From Dentipellis sp. KUC8613 (lineage: Eukaryota; Basidiomycota; Agaricomycetes; Russulales; Hericiaceae), in assembly GCA_002286715.1 (NCBI GenBank), contig NSJX01000031.1, positions 222,266 through 286,265 on the forward strand: DNA of 64,000 nucleotides, written 5' to 3'. The notes under the pieces were generated by a model. The model was not told the DNA's origin. It saw only the letters and a list, made by a program, of their open reading frames with translations, and searched no databases. Positions 1 to 12,617 of this stretch are shown in pieces; position 1 is the stretch's first letter; every line of letters starts with the position of its first letter. The translations under genes were made by a program, and so were the position numbers.

Positions 1-3000
1 GATTTCAGCACCTTGACATTGCGGAGGTGGAAGCATACTGACTGTCAATGATGTCTAAGGATTGCAGTCATCAGTGCGTGGATTCACGGTAGTAAACGTT
101 CAGACACACTGATAAGCATAATGTAGTTCAAGATGGCCCCTACAACGGCACCGTTTATTTGTGAAAAGAACGTTACTGCGGTGGATGATTGGCATGGTCA
201 TCTAAAGCGTATAGTGAAGCGCGAGACGCTACGAACCTCGCGGCGGAACTTTCGTGTACTGTCCGAGCTTGAAGTCGGCAAGCAGTGTCAAAGACTGAGA
301 ATCATAGAATTCGTCACTGTCATTGGCCTTGTATAGATTTGTGCCCTACTTGATTCATAGTGTTTTGCCCATACAAGGTACCGTACCTGAACTCGACAGG
401 TTAACAACGAAGACGGAATGTACAGAAAGCACTGACATGTTCGCTACAGGCTTCCCTGGGATCATGAAGGCAGTAATCATCTAAACGTTTCCATCTCAGT
501 TGATCGACCAAATATTCTACGGTCAAAATTTACTTGAAAAAAGCCAGAGCCGAAGAAATTGAGGTCGAAACCAGTGATTGAAGCCAAGAAGCTGATAGCC
601 AATTCAGTTCAGATAAACACGAAGAGAGTACTGAATGCATACCCATAAATGATGGTCAAGATAGAACACATGATCAACAGAACGATCAGTGCCCACCACG
701 GGAGACCGCTATCTCCCTTGTAGTTCGTCGCCTGATTCTCGATCAGCGCTGGCCGCATATGCAGGGGCGACCGTTCATTTACCTGTGCGGCTGCGAAAGA
801 ACCGGCCAGGAGGAGTATGAACCACCAGTGCGGCACGGGCTTATACTTCAGCATTTGCGCGTAGTGAGGGTCATCGACTTGGAAGCCCTTGCGGAATTGC
901 GTGAACTGGAACGCGCCGGCGATGTCGGAGCGGTTCCACAAGAAGACATGGACGAGCTGAGGTGCGTCATTAGAATGTATCGAGATCAGTGACGCAGTGA
1001 CGGCTTACGCAGGATCCAAGAGCGAGGTTTGAGACCAAGAGGAACCAAGCCTGTGTGCGTAAGTGTTATTAGTCTGAATAGTACAGCTGAGCGAAGTGCA
1101 TCGTACATTACTAGCCGAGAAAAAGGCCGGCCCTTGTTCCAAGTACTTCTCATGATCGCTGCGATGCGGAGATGAGCACTTCGAAATTAAGAGGTTACAA
1201 AAGACACAGACAAGACGTTGTTCGTCAGGATCAAAGTCTGGTTGTACGTGGTACCGTTCTCGTAGAAAAGATCTTGGCTCATGAAAGGGAAGTTCTGTCC
1301 GGAAACGCGACGTGATTGGCATGGATTTCCAACAGACCTACTGCCAGATGCGCACCTTCGCCTTCCAGACATCGCCATAATACAGTGCTACCATAAACAC
1401 ATCTGTGAAAGGAGTCTCAGTGAGGAGCACGTAGCCGTCGGTAACAATAATGACTGACAAGTCAAAGCCAACCCGATATCCTGGTTGACCTGCGTCTGGA
1501 GCGGAGTCCACAGTGCCTACATAACGAGTTAGATACGGGTCCCCAATACGGGTAATCAATTATGTGACAAGCTTACATTGCCACCAATGTAGTTCCAGTC
1601 GAAGCAGGCCGCCAAAAGACCAGTGCCTAGACGGTGACCGTCAATCACGTATATGATGATCCAAGTCCGTACACACCTTCGTTGTTAGATGCTCCGCCGA
1701 AGACGTTTCTCATCCAGTCATGTCTGCCGTTGTCAATGAGGCAGAAGATCGAGACGCCCCTTTGAAAGAAGTCGGTCAGTGAGCGATAGGATCGTAGTGG
1801 AAAGATTTGCTCACGTTAACACCGGGAAGATGTATTGCGGTATGATCTCCCAGACAGCAACAGCTCTATTGCGGTTCAGTGTTGCACTATCTCCCGCATA
1901 TCAAGTCACCTACGCGAAGACTATCCAGAACAATCTGACACGCTTGCTCGAAAGGGCACGATCGAAGTGAAGCGCTTGGAGGACCTGTGGCGACGCGATC
2001 AGTTCGATGTCAGCCCGTCGATGTGAGAGATCAGGCCACATTAGCAGAAGTGATGACAGTCGGCCACCAAGTCTACGACCACAGACGCCTGTTAGCTTGA
2101 GCCTTCTACGAGCGGCAGATACCAAGCCTCCCTGACCTTGGTGGGGTAGACCAAGAACTCTCTTAGGATTCTAAGGACCATCACGTCAGAAAGAGTCATC
2201 CAAATACGAGTCATTGACCTACCCGGAGAACCCATATCCAAGAAGCTGCGATGCAAGAATAGTGAAGATCGCGAGACCAGGATTGAGTTTGTTGTTGTAG
2301 TACAGATCGTCGACGGCCACGATCTCCGAAGCCTGGGACGATACCGAGGCGGTGGAGCACCTGGAATGAAATCAGAAGACATAAGTCTGAGCATCACTGC
2401 ACCGTTTTCTCGGCGACTTGCATTATGAGAAGCGCAGTATGCTGAGAAAGTGGCATCGTCCGAGTCAGTGGCCTGTGGCTAGCGCTGAACGAGGGATCAA
2501 CAGCACCTCTTTAACTATCGGCGTGAATCACAGCACCGTGAGACAGACGATAGGAGATCTGAAGATCATGGCTAACTTACTGTTGAATGGACCGGGGTTC
2601 AGATACTTGAAAATGCCCTTCCTGGGTATCGCCCACGCCATGAGGTTGCCCAAGAAGTAGGATATGAGCAGCAGAAACAGGCGGGCGACGGTGACAGTCT
2701 GTGGTTTGAAGCTAGAAAAAAATTGGAAATTTTGCAATGAGGCATATTCGGAAGGATACATACTAGTAGATCTGAGCCAGAACAGAGCCGAAGCAACTCA
2801 AACCGAGACCCAGAAACAGGAAACGGAAAGTGAATGCAGGCTGTGTCGGGTCATCTTGAGTCGATAGGACCTGAATAACGCAGGGTGAGGGACAGAAGAT
2901 CGAAAAATAGATTGGTGCTCACCTTGACGCTGACGTCGTGGGCGTAGTCTCCGACGAGATATTGCTCTTTGTCGTAATCGGAAACGTTCTCTGCGTCTCC

Positions 3001-3081
3001 TACGTCCTTGTCTTCGACGGAGGTGACTTCATCCACCTTAGCAATCGAGTCCTTCTCTTTTAGGGACTCTAGAGCTGACAT
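1..3081 (-). CDS. Small oligopeptide transporter, OPT family (3' end cut by window edge)
   Basis: Multi-pass membrane protein expected to import small peptides by proton symport; OPT members act at the plasma membrane. The start is ATG at 3081, opening an acidic N-terminus (MSALESLKEKDSI). Short exons then carry OPT hallmarks in order: DDPTQPAFTFRFLFLGLG (about 2,850-2,790), NPGPFN (about 2,600), REFLVYPTK (about 2,150), SSKRVRLFWIVFA (about 1,930), WEIIPQYIFPVLT (about 1,845), GVSIFCLIDNGRHDW (about 1,740), FDWNYIGGN (about 1,590), NFPFMSQDLFYENGT (about 1,290), DDPHYAQMLKYKPVPHWW (about 870), MIPGKPVANM (about 460) and a membrane segment GAVVGAILNYIML (about 150). The intron at about 1,338-1,290 is supported because it joins ALYYGDVW to NFPFM. 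I did not fix every splice site. The last C-terminal exons lie left of base 1. Motif order matches the family and I see no break, so it is probably functional. Confidence 0.88.
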
Positions 3082-5071
3082 TGTACTGGAGGTTAGAGGG
3101 GGAAAGCGAGAGGCTTGCCAAGCACGGAGAGAGTAAGACGACGGCCCTCGGGAAGAAGTCGTCCTGGACCCAGTGATTTGTTCTTATTTGAAGCTCGCCC
3201 AGAGTACCGTACATCCCGCAAAGGCGAAGACACTTGCCAAGGCACACGATCTCGTACAAAACGGTGGTGCCGGCCTCCCTAACGTCTCGTATCAATACAG
3301 ACACCGCTAAGGAGCGCGATAGCAAAAATGGTTTGGCATCTGCATGTCACAGTTCCCAGAGGGAACGAGACATGGGAGAGCCCCGGCTGAACTGGGGCAA
3401 CAGATAAGGACGGACCCCGCGTCAAGCGTCCAGAGGATGGAAAGCCAGCGTGTTGAATGGCACGAGATACGAGGCGGCGCGTGAGAGGGCATCCCAGTCT
3501 CCACGAGGTGACGCGGGTCCTTTCTGCTCACAAAGCTGCAGGTTCTATCTTCAGGGCACCCAGTTCAGATGGTGGCCGTGGAGACACTTGGCTGCTTCGC
3601 TGGTCACATTTTGGGCTGCAAAAAGAACAAGACGAGCCGTTGGGTGAGAAACAGCCGTAGGAGCGATGTGCGGTGCGCACCTTCCATTGCCCGGCCCATT
3701 TCTGCGATACAGCGGTGTTACAGCGCACGTCTGCATCTGAACCGGCAGGCATAGACAGCGAGAATGATGCCTCTGAAGACTTACACATTCAATTCTCCTG
3801 AGCTGCAAAGCAACCAGTCACGAGAGTGTCATTACGCTTGAATGCGGTGTATTCCTGGCTCGGAAATAGCGGCATTGGTCGTACAGGGAGTGCGAAATTG
3901 TTGTCGTCGCGAGAGGCTTGTTCACGGTCACCTGAATGGGCCCTGACTGACAAGCCACACTGAAGACGCGATCAAAAATTTAAACAGCAATGACTGGGTC
4001 GCTACAATACTACTCACCTATGGACATGACGGATCCGAGAAGGCATCGGGGGCGATGGGAGGCGTTCAAATGTGTTGAACGTCGGTAGGTTTTTGGCAGC
4101 GTAAAGCGCCGAAGCCTCCAAAATTGAAAGCTATCGAACTGTTCCGGTAAGTATCACTTCATTCATGTCAGAAAATTATACACTGGACGATCCGCTTACG
4201 CTGAGAAGACTGGACTGCTGGCTCGTATTGGAGATGGTACCGGTGAAGGTAATATAAGGGTAGAACGGTATGACTTGACCCTAGACTTTCGGCCCCGCAA
4301 CTGCGCAGAAAGGCGCCCACGTCGGGCTCTAGTGGCCACTTACAGTAAACAAATCTTCACTCGCATTCGTCATTGTTTACCAACACTCCCCGGATAGCAT
4401 CGGCTGCGCGTAGCGGGACCATGACCCGCAACCTGCACGGTACAGGACCCGGACGCCCGTGAAATTTATGGGAAGAACGTCCACGTCGTCGACGTTGGAT
4501 GTTCGCAAGATCGCGGTCGCTAGTACCCGACGACTCGTGCTTCTCAACAGAAGAATACAGTGCATCCGTCCCACGTAGGGAACTAGCCACGCGCATGGAA
4601 GTGGCATCAACCGTCGACAGGTCCTTGGTCTACGTAGATCATCAATTGTCACGCCCACAACAGCCCACAAATACATAGTACTCTCTATACGTAGCATGCT
4701 TCTATATGCCATTTTGGTCGCTTTATTGTACTATTGTGTGGGCCCTGGCTGATGGTCGACCTGATATCGCCATCCTATCTTGTCGTCCTCGGGAGGTCTG
4801 CCCAGCATTTGGTTCCGTCGGCAATTGATGAATTCCCTAATTAGGTCGTGCACAGATGAGAACTCGAGACGCGCTGACATTTTGTCCTGTACCATATAGT
4901 CCCATCTCATACCATTCACTTTCTCTTCAAGTTTACTTTGAACGCCACCTCCCGGATACCCTGCATTGTTACCGTATCGCATTCAGCAAGCTTACCAGGT
5001 ATCACGATCTTTAGACCAAGGAAGAGCTCAGCACCAACGAGACGACATTCTAGCCACCCTCCGCCACCAAC
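3082..5071. other. Intergenic stretch without a supported gene
   Basis: Only short overlapping open frames occur on both strands, the longest about 110 codons at 4,377-4,712. None shows a recognisable domain or a splice pattern joining into a longer protein. The left end is the promoter side of the OPT gene, and the right end (about 4,900-5,071) is the promoter and 5' leader of the DUF6699 gene starting at 5,072. Confidence 0.5.
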
Positions 5072-6359
5072 ATGGCTGCATATGCAGATCCAAGTATGCC
5101 ATCCCTTGTCAACGGCAACCCAGGGTACCCCTATCAAGGCGGCCCATCTGCCCCGTACACAGGCGCGCCGTACCCGTACCCGATTCAGCTAACTGGTGCG
5201 CAGCCAGCGTGGCCCGCTGGTAGTACCGCGGGAATGGACGTCTGGCCGGGGCAGGCTCCTGCAGGACAGGCGTATATGAGCCCGCATCAACAGAACGCGG
5301 CGTTTGGGGAGGGATTCAACCGCCAGCCAGAACTAGTCGCACCGGTCCCTCAGCCGTGGAACGCTATGCAACGCCCGCCTTCCGCCAATCCCTACTACGA
5401 CCCCGCAGCCGTTCCTCCCGTCACAGTCGATTATACCGCAGCCCCTGCTGGACTCTCTCCTCCACGACGATACGCAGGCACGCCGTATCCGACCGGAAAT
5501 TACGACGCGAGCACGTACGAGCCGAGTACGGGGTCGAGTGCCTTCAATAGCTCGGTGCAGCTATACAGAGACGCATCAACCAGGTCTTCGCCTGTCATCT
5601 CGCGCTCCATGGCCTTATCTCCCTCCGTGTATACGAGCTCGCGGCCCAAGCACCACGCTCGAGCGGCGTCGGAGGCGCTGCAGCTGTCTGGACGTTGGTA
5701 CGACCGTCCGGGAAACTGGAGACCCGACTTCAATATGCCACGGTCGGGTCTAAGTGCGTTCTTCCCTAGCTTGAAGCGGGGAAAGTCGCTGTCCAAGAGT
5801 ACGTCGCTTCTTTGAACTACTTCCATACCGGTGCTGACGTCGCGCTTTAGCGCTGTCGGACGCCGCGCCGAACCTCGCTTTGGACCCATACATACGATCC
5901 TCGCTCCTGCCCCTGTCAGGACCACCTGTCGTCTACGATCTTCGGGACGAGCTGGCGCGGATCAATATCCGCGAGCTCAAACGTCCAGTGACTACTTATG
6001 ACCTTTCGCGGTTCGCGACGGAGCCGCCTGTCCCTTTCATGCGATTGTACCACCCGCACTTGCCATGGTACATCGACGTCAACCCCCGCGATCCGCTCGG
6101 CGTGACGCTTCACGACCTCTTCTCCACCATCCACGACACGCTGCATTCACGCATCACATCATCCGATTTCTACAATAACGACGTCACGGAGGACGAGCGC
6201 ACGCGCGTGACGGAGGCATGGAAGTACCGCTGCCGCAACAGGGCCAGCGCCCTAAACAAAGGCGTGCTGCGCGTCGACTTTTTGCTTCGGGAGTGTATCT
6301 TTGTGGGGCTGGCGAAGGGGAAGGATGGGATGTGGGAGATGAGGACGCGCTCGTTATGA
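5072..6359 (+). CDS. DUF6699 domain protein (copy 1)
   Basis: Function unknown; DUF6699 is a domain found widely in basidiomycete proteins. The model has two exons, 5072-5798 and 5851-6359, with a 52-base intron (GTACGT...TTTAG), giving 411 residues. Residues 1 to about 240 are low-complexity and rich in Pro, Tyr, Ala, Ser and Gly. The folded part begins near LALDPYIRSSLL and includes HPHLPWYIDVNPRDPLGVTL, then a charged helical stretch and the terminal block GVLRVDFLLRECIFVGL, which corresponds to the RIDWL...L.GV block of the other copies here. The start is the first ATG after a pyrimidine-rich leader. A disordered N-terminus plus compact C-terminal DUF is the layout of all five copies in this window. 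No signal peptide or membrane segment is visible. Confidence 0.87.
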
Positions 6360-6988
6360 TATGCTCTGGATCCAATTTATTAAAGGACTCCCTTATACCT
6401 GCTTCACTGCTCATTGCACTCTCGGTTGCTCTTGTACGCTCGGATGTACCTTATGCATTGCATCTACCATCATTTCTTATACATATGTTGTATCCTTAGG
6501 GCTTCACTTATTCTAACCAATGTGATAACTTGTTCTCACTCTTTGGAAACTGAGGCCAAGGCAGGAGACCTGCCTCTGTGTCTTACTGAGGCGTAGCGAT
6601 AAATGGTTCGTCACGTCATAGCTAGGGCGAGCCGTCCTGCATAACTTGAACCATCCGTTTATTGAGATTCACAATAGGCGTGCTAACGGCAAGGGTCCGC
6701 TCACATCCACTAATACGGTAGCCATGAACGCGCCTCATACTTGTCGATCATGCGATCACCTATAGGATATCGTCCTACCGTAAGTCCCCACCAAGATGGA
6801 CACTGCTACGCAGCGGGACTGGCGCCCGAGGTAGTCAGGAGAAGTCGAATGACAGGGTCACCCCCAGATCCTTCTTCACGAAGCCATGAAGGCAAGCTAC
6901 CATATGCCTTTAAAGCGTAATGACAAGTTAGCCAGATACCTAAGGATAAAAATACGGTGAAACTCACCAATGCGACAGGCAGAAGATA
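6360..6988. other. Convergent 3' intergenic region
   Basis: This lies between two genes that end toward each other, the DUF6699 gene (+) and RRP46 (-). It should hold both 3' untranslated regions and polyadenylation signals. No gene or repeat is apparent. Confidence 0.5.
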
Positions 6989-7926
6989 TCATATCTCCAT
7001 CTGGTCGTCATCACTTCCATCGTCTTCTGCTTCTGAAGTGTCCATCGTCTCCTCCTTCACCTTCTCTGATGCGACCACCCGGGGTGGCGCAGAAACCGAG
7101 CGGTCCATGTCCCGTACGCTCTCCTTCACATCGATCCACACCCTCTCCGCACCGACCTTCGCCAACTCCGTCGCGCGCGCAAGCTCTGCCACATCAAACG
7201 TCCCCGCCGCCGCGGTCCAGTTCGTCCATACGAGCTTGCTCCCAGGCACGTCCGGCGCTGTCACGTTGATGTGTGCGGGCTTCCCGAAGTCCGCGGCGAA
7301 CATGAATGCGAAGCAGCCGCTGGCATCTGTCGACGCGAGTTCTTCGTCTGTTGGATCGAGGAGAAGCGCGAGGGGGCCGGGGTCCAAGGCGGAAGACTGG
7401 ATGCGGCCGACGGAGACTGCGCAGACGACGCCGCTCATGGGAATGGACCCTGCATTCAGGAGTGCAAGTGTCGAAGCGTTAATGAACGCAGCGGTAAGTG
7501 CAGGCTGGAATCGGGAGGTGGGGTTCGGGGTTAACGACTGGACGACAAGCTGGATGAGCGTCCGCGGGTTGCGAGTAAGGAGAATCGAAGGTGAGAGAAG
7601 AGCTCGTAGCGCGGAGGCTAAGGATTTTGACTCGGTTCCAGGAATGTTTGTTAATGGGCGAATGAGAACCTCGAAGGTGGCCTTGGAGGGCAGCTCGGCG
7701 GCAAGACGCACTTCGATGGGGCCCGAAACTGAGGCTAGCGCCTTCGTTCCTCCTGTGTAGGTTAAGCCGTTATAGAGAAATCCGGGTGTCCTATACACAT
7801 GGCAGACTCACCGAAGCCGAATCGCGCAGACCCGTCCACTCCGTCAAGACCCTCGTAGACGATGCTCATTGGGCGTAACTCATCCTGTCTGCGGTTGTCC
7901 GAACGTGCGATAGATATCGTCGACAT
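6989..7926 (-). CDS. RRP46: Exosome complex subunit RRP46 (RNase PH-like)
   Basis: Core subunit of the RNA exosome ring, which threads RNA for 3'-5' processing and decay in nucleus and cytoplasm. In fungi and animals the RNase PH-like ring subunits have lost catalysis and serve as scaffold. Exon 1 is 7812-7926 and exon 2 is 6989-7752, with a 59-base intron (GTGAGT...CACAG), giving 292 residues. The N-terminus has the family pattern RSDNRRQDELRPMSIVYEGL followed by DGSARFGFG. The intron falls inside this block and the join reads FGFGGTKALASVSGPIEV, where I would expect Glu in place of the second Gly. Further blocks are KATFEVLIRPL and LLTRNPRTLIQLVVQ. The C-terminus is very acidic (EAEDDGSDDDQMEI). 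An in-frame ATG at 7947 could extend the protein by seven residues, but ATG 7926 fits the family start better. Confidence 0.88.
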
Positions 7927-9239
7927 AAAGACAGACGGCCAGACCAAATTGCTACGTTTCCTGGTATTTCTGTGCGGTGGTCAAGGCTTGACTCTACGCC
8001 TCATCGTGTCGCGGAAAGTGGCTGAAAGCCGCACTGGAAGATTTGGTCGTGACTGGCCACGTGCACGCGTGACACGACGCGACTTTCGGAGTTCGCCGAA
8101 TGTGAGCGTGGCGGCAGCGTGTTTGCAGACGCCACCACACACCTCTTGGATACGACGACGACGAAGGCGACAAAAGACTCCCTGACGATTTAAAACCTAG
8201 TTCCGGTATGCTACATACACAGTCATGTTTATTCTCAAAATTTTATCCATGAGTCTGACCGGAACTGACAGAAACGTATGATGTCTTCCTGACTTAGCTT
8301 CAATCCGATGCTCAGAAAGTGCATATAGAAGCATTTTCGACGCGTCCTAGAACCCTCTATGCAACTATTTCTGCTTATATGTATTTACTATGGGTATGTC
8401 TCGGCTTTCTGTCCATCACAGCTGGCAAATCTAACCACTCCACGACATCCCATCCATCCGTACACGCGATAGCCTCGCACGCCACCCAAACATTGTGTCA
8501 AGACAAGAAAAACGAATTGAGGAACTGCACCAAGATCTCTGAGCTGCTTTCTTACTGCAGATAGGCTAGCTACGGCTGCGGGATACCCGAAGTCAGCTGC
8601 CACTCTACTTTTTTTTTGCAAACAGCTGGCATAGGGACCCGTGAGTGTCTTCCGAAGGCCGATATTAACGCAGTCGATCAAAGTGGAGAGCGAGCTGTAT
8701 ACTGATTGATTTCATTATAGCTCGCGACGAATGGGACGTTGAGACGTCGGCCGTAATGAACACTGCACACGCTTCATCATCCCTCCAAGTCGCCCTTATT
8801 AGGGTAGCAATCATGGGAAGGACACACAGGAGAGTCATAGCCGTGAGACACGACATAGGGGCTGACGCGCCCCTGCACCGGTGGAAGCTTTATACGTGCA
8901 CCGCCAAATTCCAATCCTCGGTCTTCTTTCCAAGTTCGTTCGACCCAGCGAGCTCGCGGAGCAAGAATATATGCGCATTCTAGTGAGTTTCCATCCTGAA
9001 ATGTCACTTTTCGATCACTTCAAAGCATAACAAAGGGACATGTCTCACTTTCATTTTCCAGATTGACCCGATAGCGCCGTTTGCCATCATAACACGCTGC
9101 TATGAGATCAAAAGCGCCCGGCGGGGAATACTGCGATTGCCGTATTTGGATTCCAAGTCCATCACGCGTCCCTTCTCTTTTGTTTCCTCCCTTTAGGCAG
9201 CAGGGATCCAGATCTGAGAAATGGAGGTGCTCCCCGTCC
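7927..9239. other. Intergenic stretch without a supported gene
   Basis: This begins with the RRP46 promoter. The rest shows only open frames of about 60-107 codons in conflicting frames on both strands. No domain, RNA gene or clear repeat was seen. Confidence 0.45.
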
Positions 9240-10550
9240 TATAAAGGACACATCCCGTCTCGCAATCAATTCTCCATCTCCCACTGTCCTCCTCCAGCTC
9301 TGCCTCGAGATTGCCCCTGCGACTGAGGCGCGTCTGTCCCTCCTTTAGCGCCCGTCGAGCTTATGACTATTGCAGAAACTATCTCAGCTATACTGGCGCC
9401 CGTCTTGATACCTCATTCCTTTGCCGAATAGACTCATGCTTTGTGGCTTTCGGCAACATGATCACTTCGACTGGCCGCATGATAATGCAAGACGATATCC
9501 GACTCCGGCATCGGCGACCTCTTTCCCAAATCGTTTTCGGCTGTCTCTGCGACATCTACGTTGCGCGGAAGTTCCTTCTGGAAACTACGTATAATGTCTA
9601 CGTAGCCTTCTAGGCGCAGTTTTCTATGTCTTGCCATGGGTCTACTGTCCTGAGCAAATGTCTTCGTTCTCTTCGGGACTTTCGGGCGTCTCTGAACGTT
9701 CACCATGCGGCTCCGCCTTGGTCTCCCTGATATTCTCATCTCTGGCATGTGGAGCTTGTACAGCCGGCGCAGCAAGACGTATATCCGCTTGACATTCTTG
9801 GTCCACCTTTACGTTTTTCATTTCGCATGCTTGACGCTCATCGATTTCTGGCGGCCATATCTATGATCCCCTGTTACGCTCTTTACGAGTTCATTACTCG
9901 TTCCAACTTCGGATCTCGGAGCGATCTACCCGTCATCGGTCTTCGGGCTTGTTTTCTCTCGCTATGGTATCGGCTTTCTGACTTGGCTCGTCTTTGCCTC
10001 GCCGCTCCGTCTCCGCACGCTCGCTCAAACACGGGTGTCCATGGGGAACGCAGTCATGATGAGACATTTCAGGGGTATGTGGTCATCAGTTCTTCCTCTA
10101 ATTTGCTAAGCGTATATTCTGTGCAGATTTCCGACCTCGCCGTGACACACGGGCCTTCGCACGGTGGATTGAACTTTGTCTTTTTCCCAGGTCGGCGCGC
10201 CCTACGTGCCATGGGTACGAACTCAAAACTCAAGGTTCAGAGGTCCTGCGCAAAGACCGCTCGGACCCTTCTCGTGTCATCTTTGCCTTCTCATATTCAT
10301 GGGGCGCATTACGTGCGTGGCGCCGAGCCGCTCTGTCTTCCCCTCGGATGTTCCATTTGGACAAACCATCGCACGTGCACGTTTCCCAATGCTTCCATTC
10401 CCTGCTTATCAACGGCGATGCTGCACGCATCAGCTGCGAGAAATAACCTTATTCCAGCGGGCATCAGCTGATGTTGGCCGCCCTTGCGCGGTCCCCCTGG
10501 CACTCACAAAGGCGGACATTGGTGCTCGGACGGTGACAAGGTATGGATAG
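9240..10550 (+). other. Possible decayed or unresolved gene with membrane-like segments
   Basis: A TATA box (tataaagg, 9240-9247) is followed by a pyrimidine-rich stretch, as at promoters here, and an ATG at 9363 opens MTIAETISAILAPVLIP before a stop. Downstream, protein-like stretches occur on the plus strand in different frames, for example LPDILISGMWSLYSR (about 9,720) and GLVFSRYGIGFLTWLVFASP (about 9,950), separated by stops I could not remove with good introns. Hydrophobic segments suggest a membrane protein. It may be a multi-exon gene I failed to assemble or a pseudogene. I do not recognise a family. Confidence 0.25.
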
Positions 10551-10818
10551 GTCAGTGTATCTACCAGGGTGTCGCTAATACTATTTACAAATAAAAACAA
10601 AATTATGAAGAACGCCGCGACGCAGTAATCCTCAAGACAAGCGCGAGACGAAGGTAAAAGGATGATACAGTGGTGATACGGCGGAGTCCAGAGATGACAG
10701 TACAAAATACAACACAGATATCGCAATTCGGCCGCCCGGGTCGCTCCTCGGGGGTTGACGTGTTTTACCGATTATCCTACCAGCGCGGATCGAAGAACAG
10801 AGGGGCACCACTTGATCG

Positions 10819-12483
10819 TCAGATGGTGTAATTTGGAAGGGGTTGCGCGAGGAGGTCCGAGAAGCTCACGTCCAGGTAAGCCAACTCGGGTCTGTGGTTG
10901 GTACAGAGATAATTGCCCTTCGAAGGCGTCGAGAGAGGATACAGGTCGCCGTATGGCGCGAACGTCGATGTCGGGTCGGGAGGGAGCGCGGCGAGGGACG
11001 GCATGTTGCCTGCATCCGCAAGCCCCATCGGGTACTGTGGCGTAGACCCCATGTGGCCCCCGTTGAACTCGTTCTGCCCGATCATGTCCTGCGGCATGCC
11101 GTACTGCTTGGTCGATATGTCCTCCGAGGACCCAAAGGTCGACATCGGCGACATGTAGCTCTGCGGCGTGCTGGGCTGACTCGGGAAAGAAGCCGGAGAT
11201 GAGGACCACGCGCTGTAGAATGACGGGCTGCTGGACACGGGCGACATCGCGAAGACGTCGTCCTTCTGCGGGGTGCAGGGGATCTGCATGTCCGCAGAGT
11301 TGAAGGGGAAGGCGTGGCCGCTTGTCGTCGCGGGAGATACCGGGGTAAGGGGATCGCAGGAGTCGTCGATGTAGGAGTTGTAGGGTGCGGATGCTTCGGC
11401 GAAAACGAATGTGCTGAAATTCTGTCGCGACGCTATGAGCTAGTTGCAGGGCGAGGAGATACTGGACGGTACTCACAAACGAAGGATATTGTTTTTCAGA
11501 GAATGGATAATCCGCGGACCCGGGAGGGAGGACAAGTGGAGGCATCGAGTCGTACACATCGTCCTCGGAAGGCCTTGCCTGAGGTGAGCAAGACGGCCCT
11601 TCGGACTTCACCTCTGGCGACGGGATAGATGACGTTGGAACAGGCGCCGGCTGGGTACTGACAGCCCGGACCCGCCGAGATGACGACTTCGACGACGAGC
11701 GCAGGAACTTGGGGGCAGAAGGCTCGGTATCGGGAGCAGGCTCCGACGACGACCGCCGGTACATGCGAGCGGTCAAGGGCGTCTCGAAGCGAGTGATGAC
11801 GGGGGGAACATGATAGCGGTCGAACTCCTTGATTGCGGCCTGAAGGTCAGCGCCCTTCTTGCCCTCGACCAAGAGCTCTGCGATCTTCTGACAGCGCTTG
11901 GTGTCCTTGATCCCAACCTCCCTCACTTTGCGCTTCTCAGGACCCTTTCCCTTGACGTGGTGCGGTCGGAAAGCGTAGTCGGGCCACTTCCGCTTGTGCT
12001 CCGCCTGCGCGACCTTCGCCTTGGTGTGCCAGAACTGGCGCTCCTCATGCGGCATGTTCTGCCAGGTGAGCCCAATGATCTTCGACAACGTACTGTGGTT
12101 CGTCTCGACCTCGGTGGAGACATGCTGGCTCTTGATGAACGAGGAGCGGAAGAGGATGAAGGCGTTAGGAGGACGAGGGATATGGTCGTCGGCCTTCTTC
12201 CTCGCATGCGGAGCACGTTTAGGCGCAACGTTGTCGGGCTCGGATGGGAAGAGAGCGGGCTCAGTGTCAGGCTCGGCGGGAGGGACGGCGTCGTTGAACG
12301 TCCCAGGGGTGACTGTGGGGGCGAACGCAATCTGCGGCTTGGCCGTGGGCTCTACCGGAGCGGTCCAGGTGAGTTGAACCCCTGCGGCTTTGAACGTCAG
12401 CGAACGCAGCAGCGCCTACGCGCGGAGTGGAACTAACCGTGGACTTCCTCTTTCTTCGCACCTCGTGTACGTTCTGCAGGCAT
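10819..12483 (-). CDS. HMG-box transcription factor
   Basis: Sequence-specific DNA-binding protein with a single MATA/Sox-type HMG box; it should act in the nucleus. Exons are 12438-12483, 11477-12381 and 10819-11421, with introns of 56 and 55 bases (GTTAGT...CGCAG; GTGAGT...GACAG), giving 517 residues. The box spans about residues 84-155, starting IPRPPNAFILFRSSFIKSQ, continuing TLSKIIGLTWQNMPHEE and ending KRKWPDYAFRPHH. A basic stretch follows (KGKGPEKRKVREV). The rest is Ser/Pro/Gln-rich and probably disordered, typical of an activation region. Among fungal HMG-box proteins this layout resembles regulators of mating and fruiting, but that is inference; no pheromone or receptor gene is nearby. 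It could be any single-HMG basidiomycete regulator. The first exon encodes only 15 residues and was chosen because its splice restores frame and a TATA box lies upstream. Confidence 0.86.
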
Positions 12484-12609
12484 TTGCGAATGGTCCTATG
12501 ATGGGCAGGGAATGACAGGATGAGGGAGCTGGAAGTTTGAATGAGCGCAGCTGGACCGGAGGGAAGGACGATTACGATCGTAGAACACGGCATCGTCAAG
12601 CCCACCGGG

Positions 12610-12617
12610 CTTTATAG
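12610..12617 (-). promoter_or_regulatory. TATA box of the HMG-box gene
   Basis: On the minus strand the sequence reads ctataaag, 127 bases upstream of the chosen ATG at 12483. A pyrimidine-rich leader follows, supporting transcription start between them. Confidence 0.55.

Noticed and set aside
10772..12088. 438-codon minus-strand frame reading through the last HMG-gene intron
   Set aside because: After the intron position it becomes Arg/His-rich in the wrong frame. The spliced model gives a Ser/Pro-rich tail in a frame that ends at 10819.
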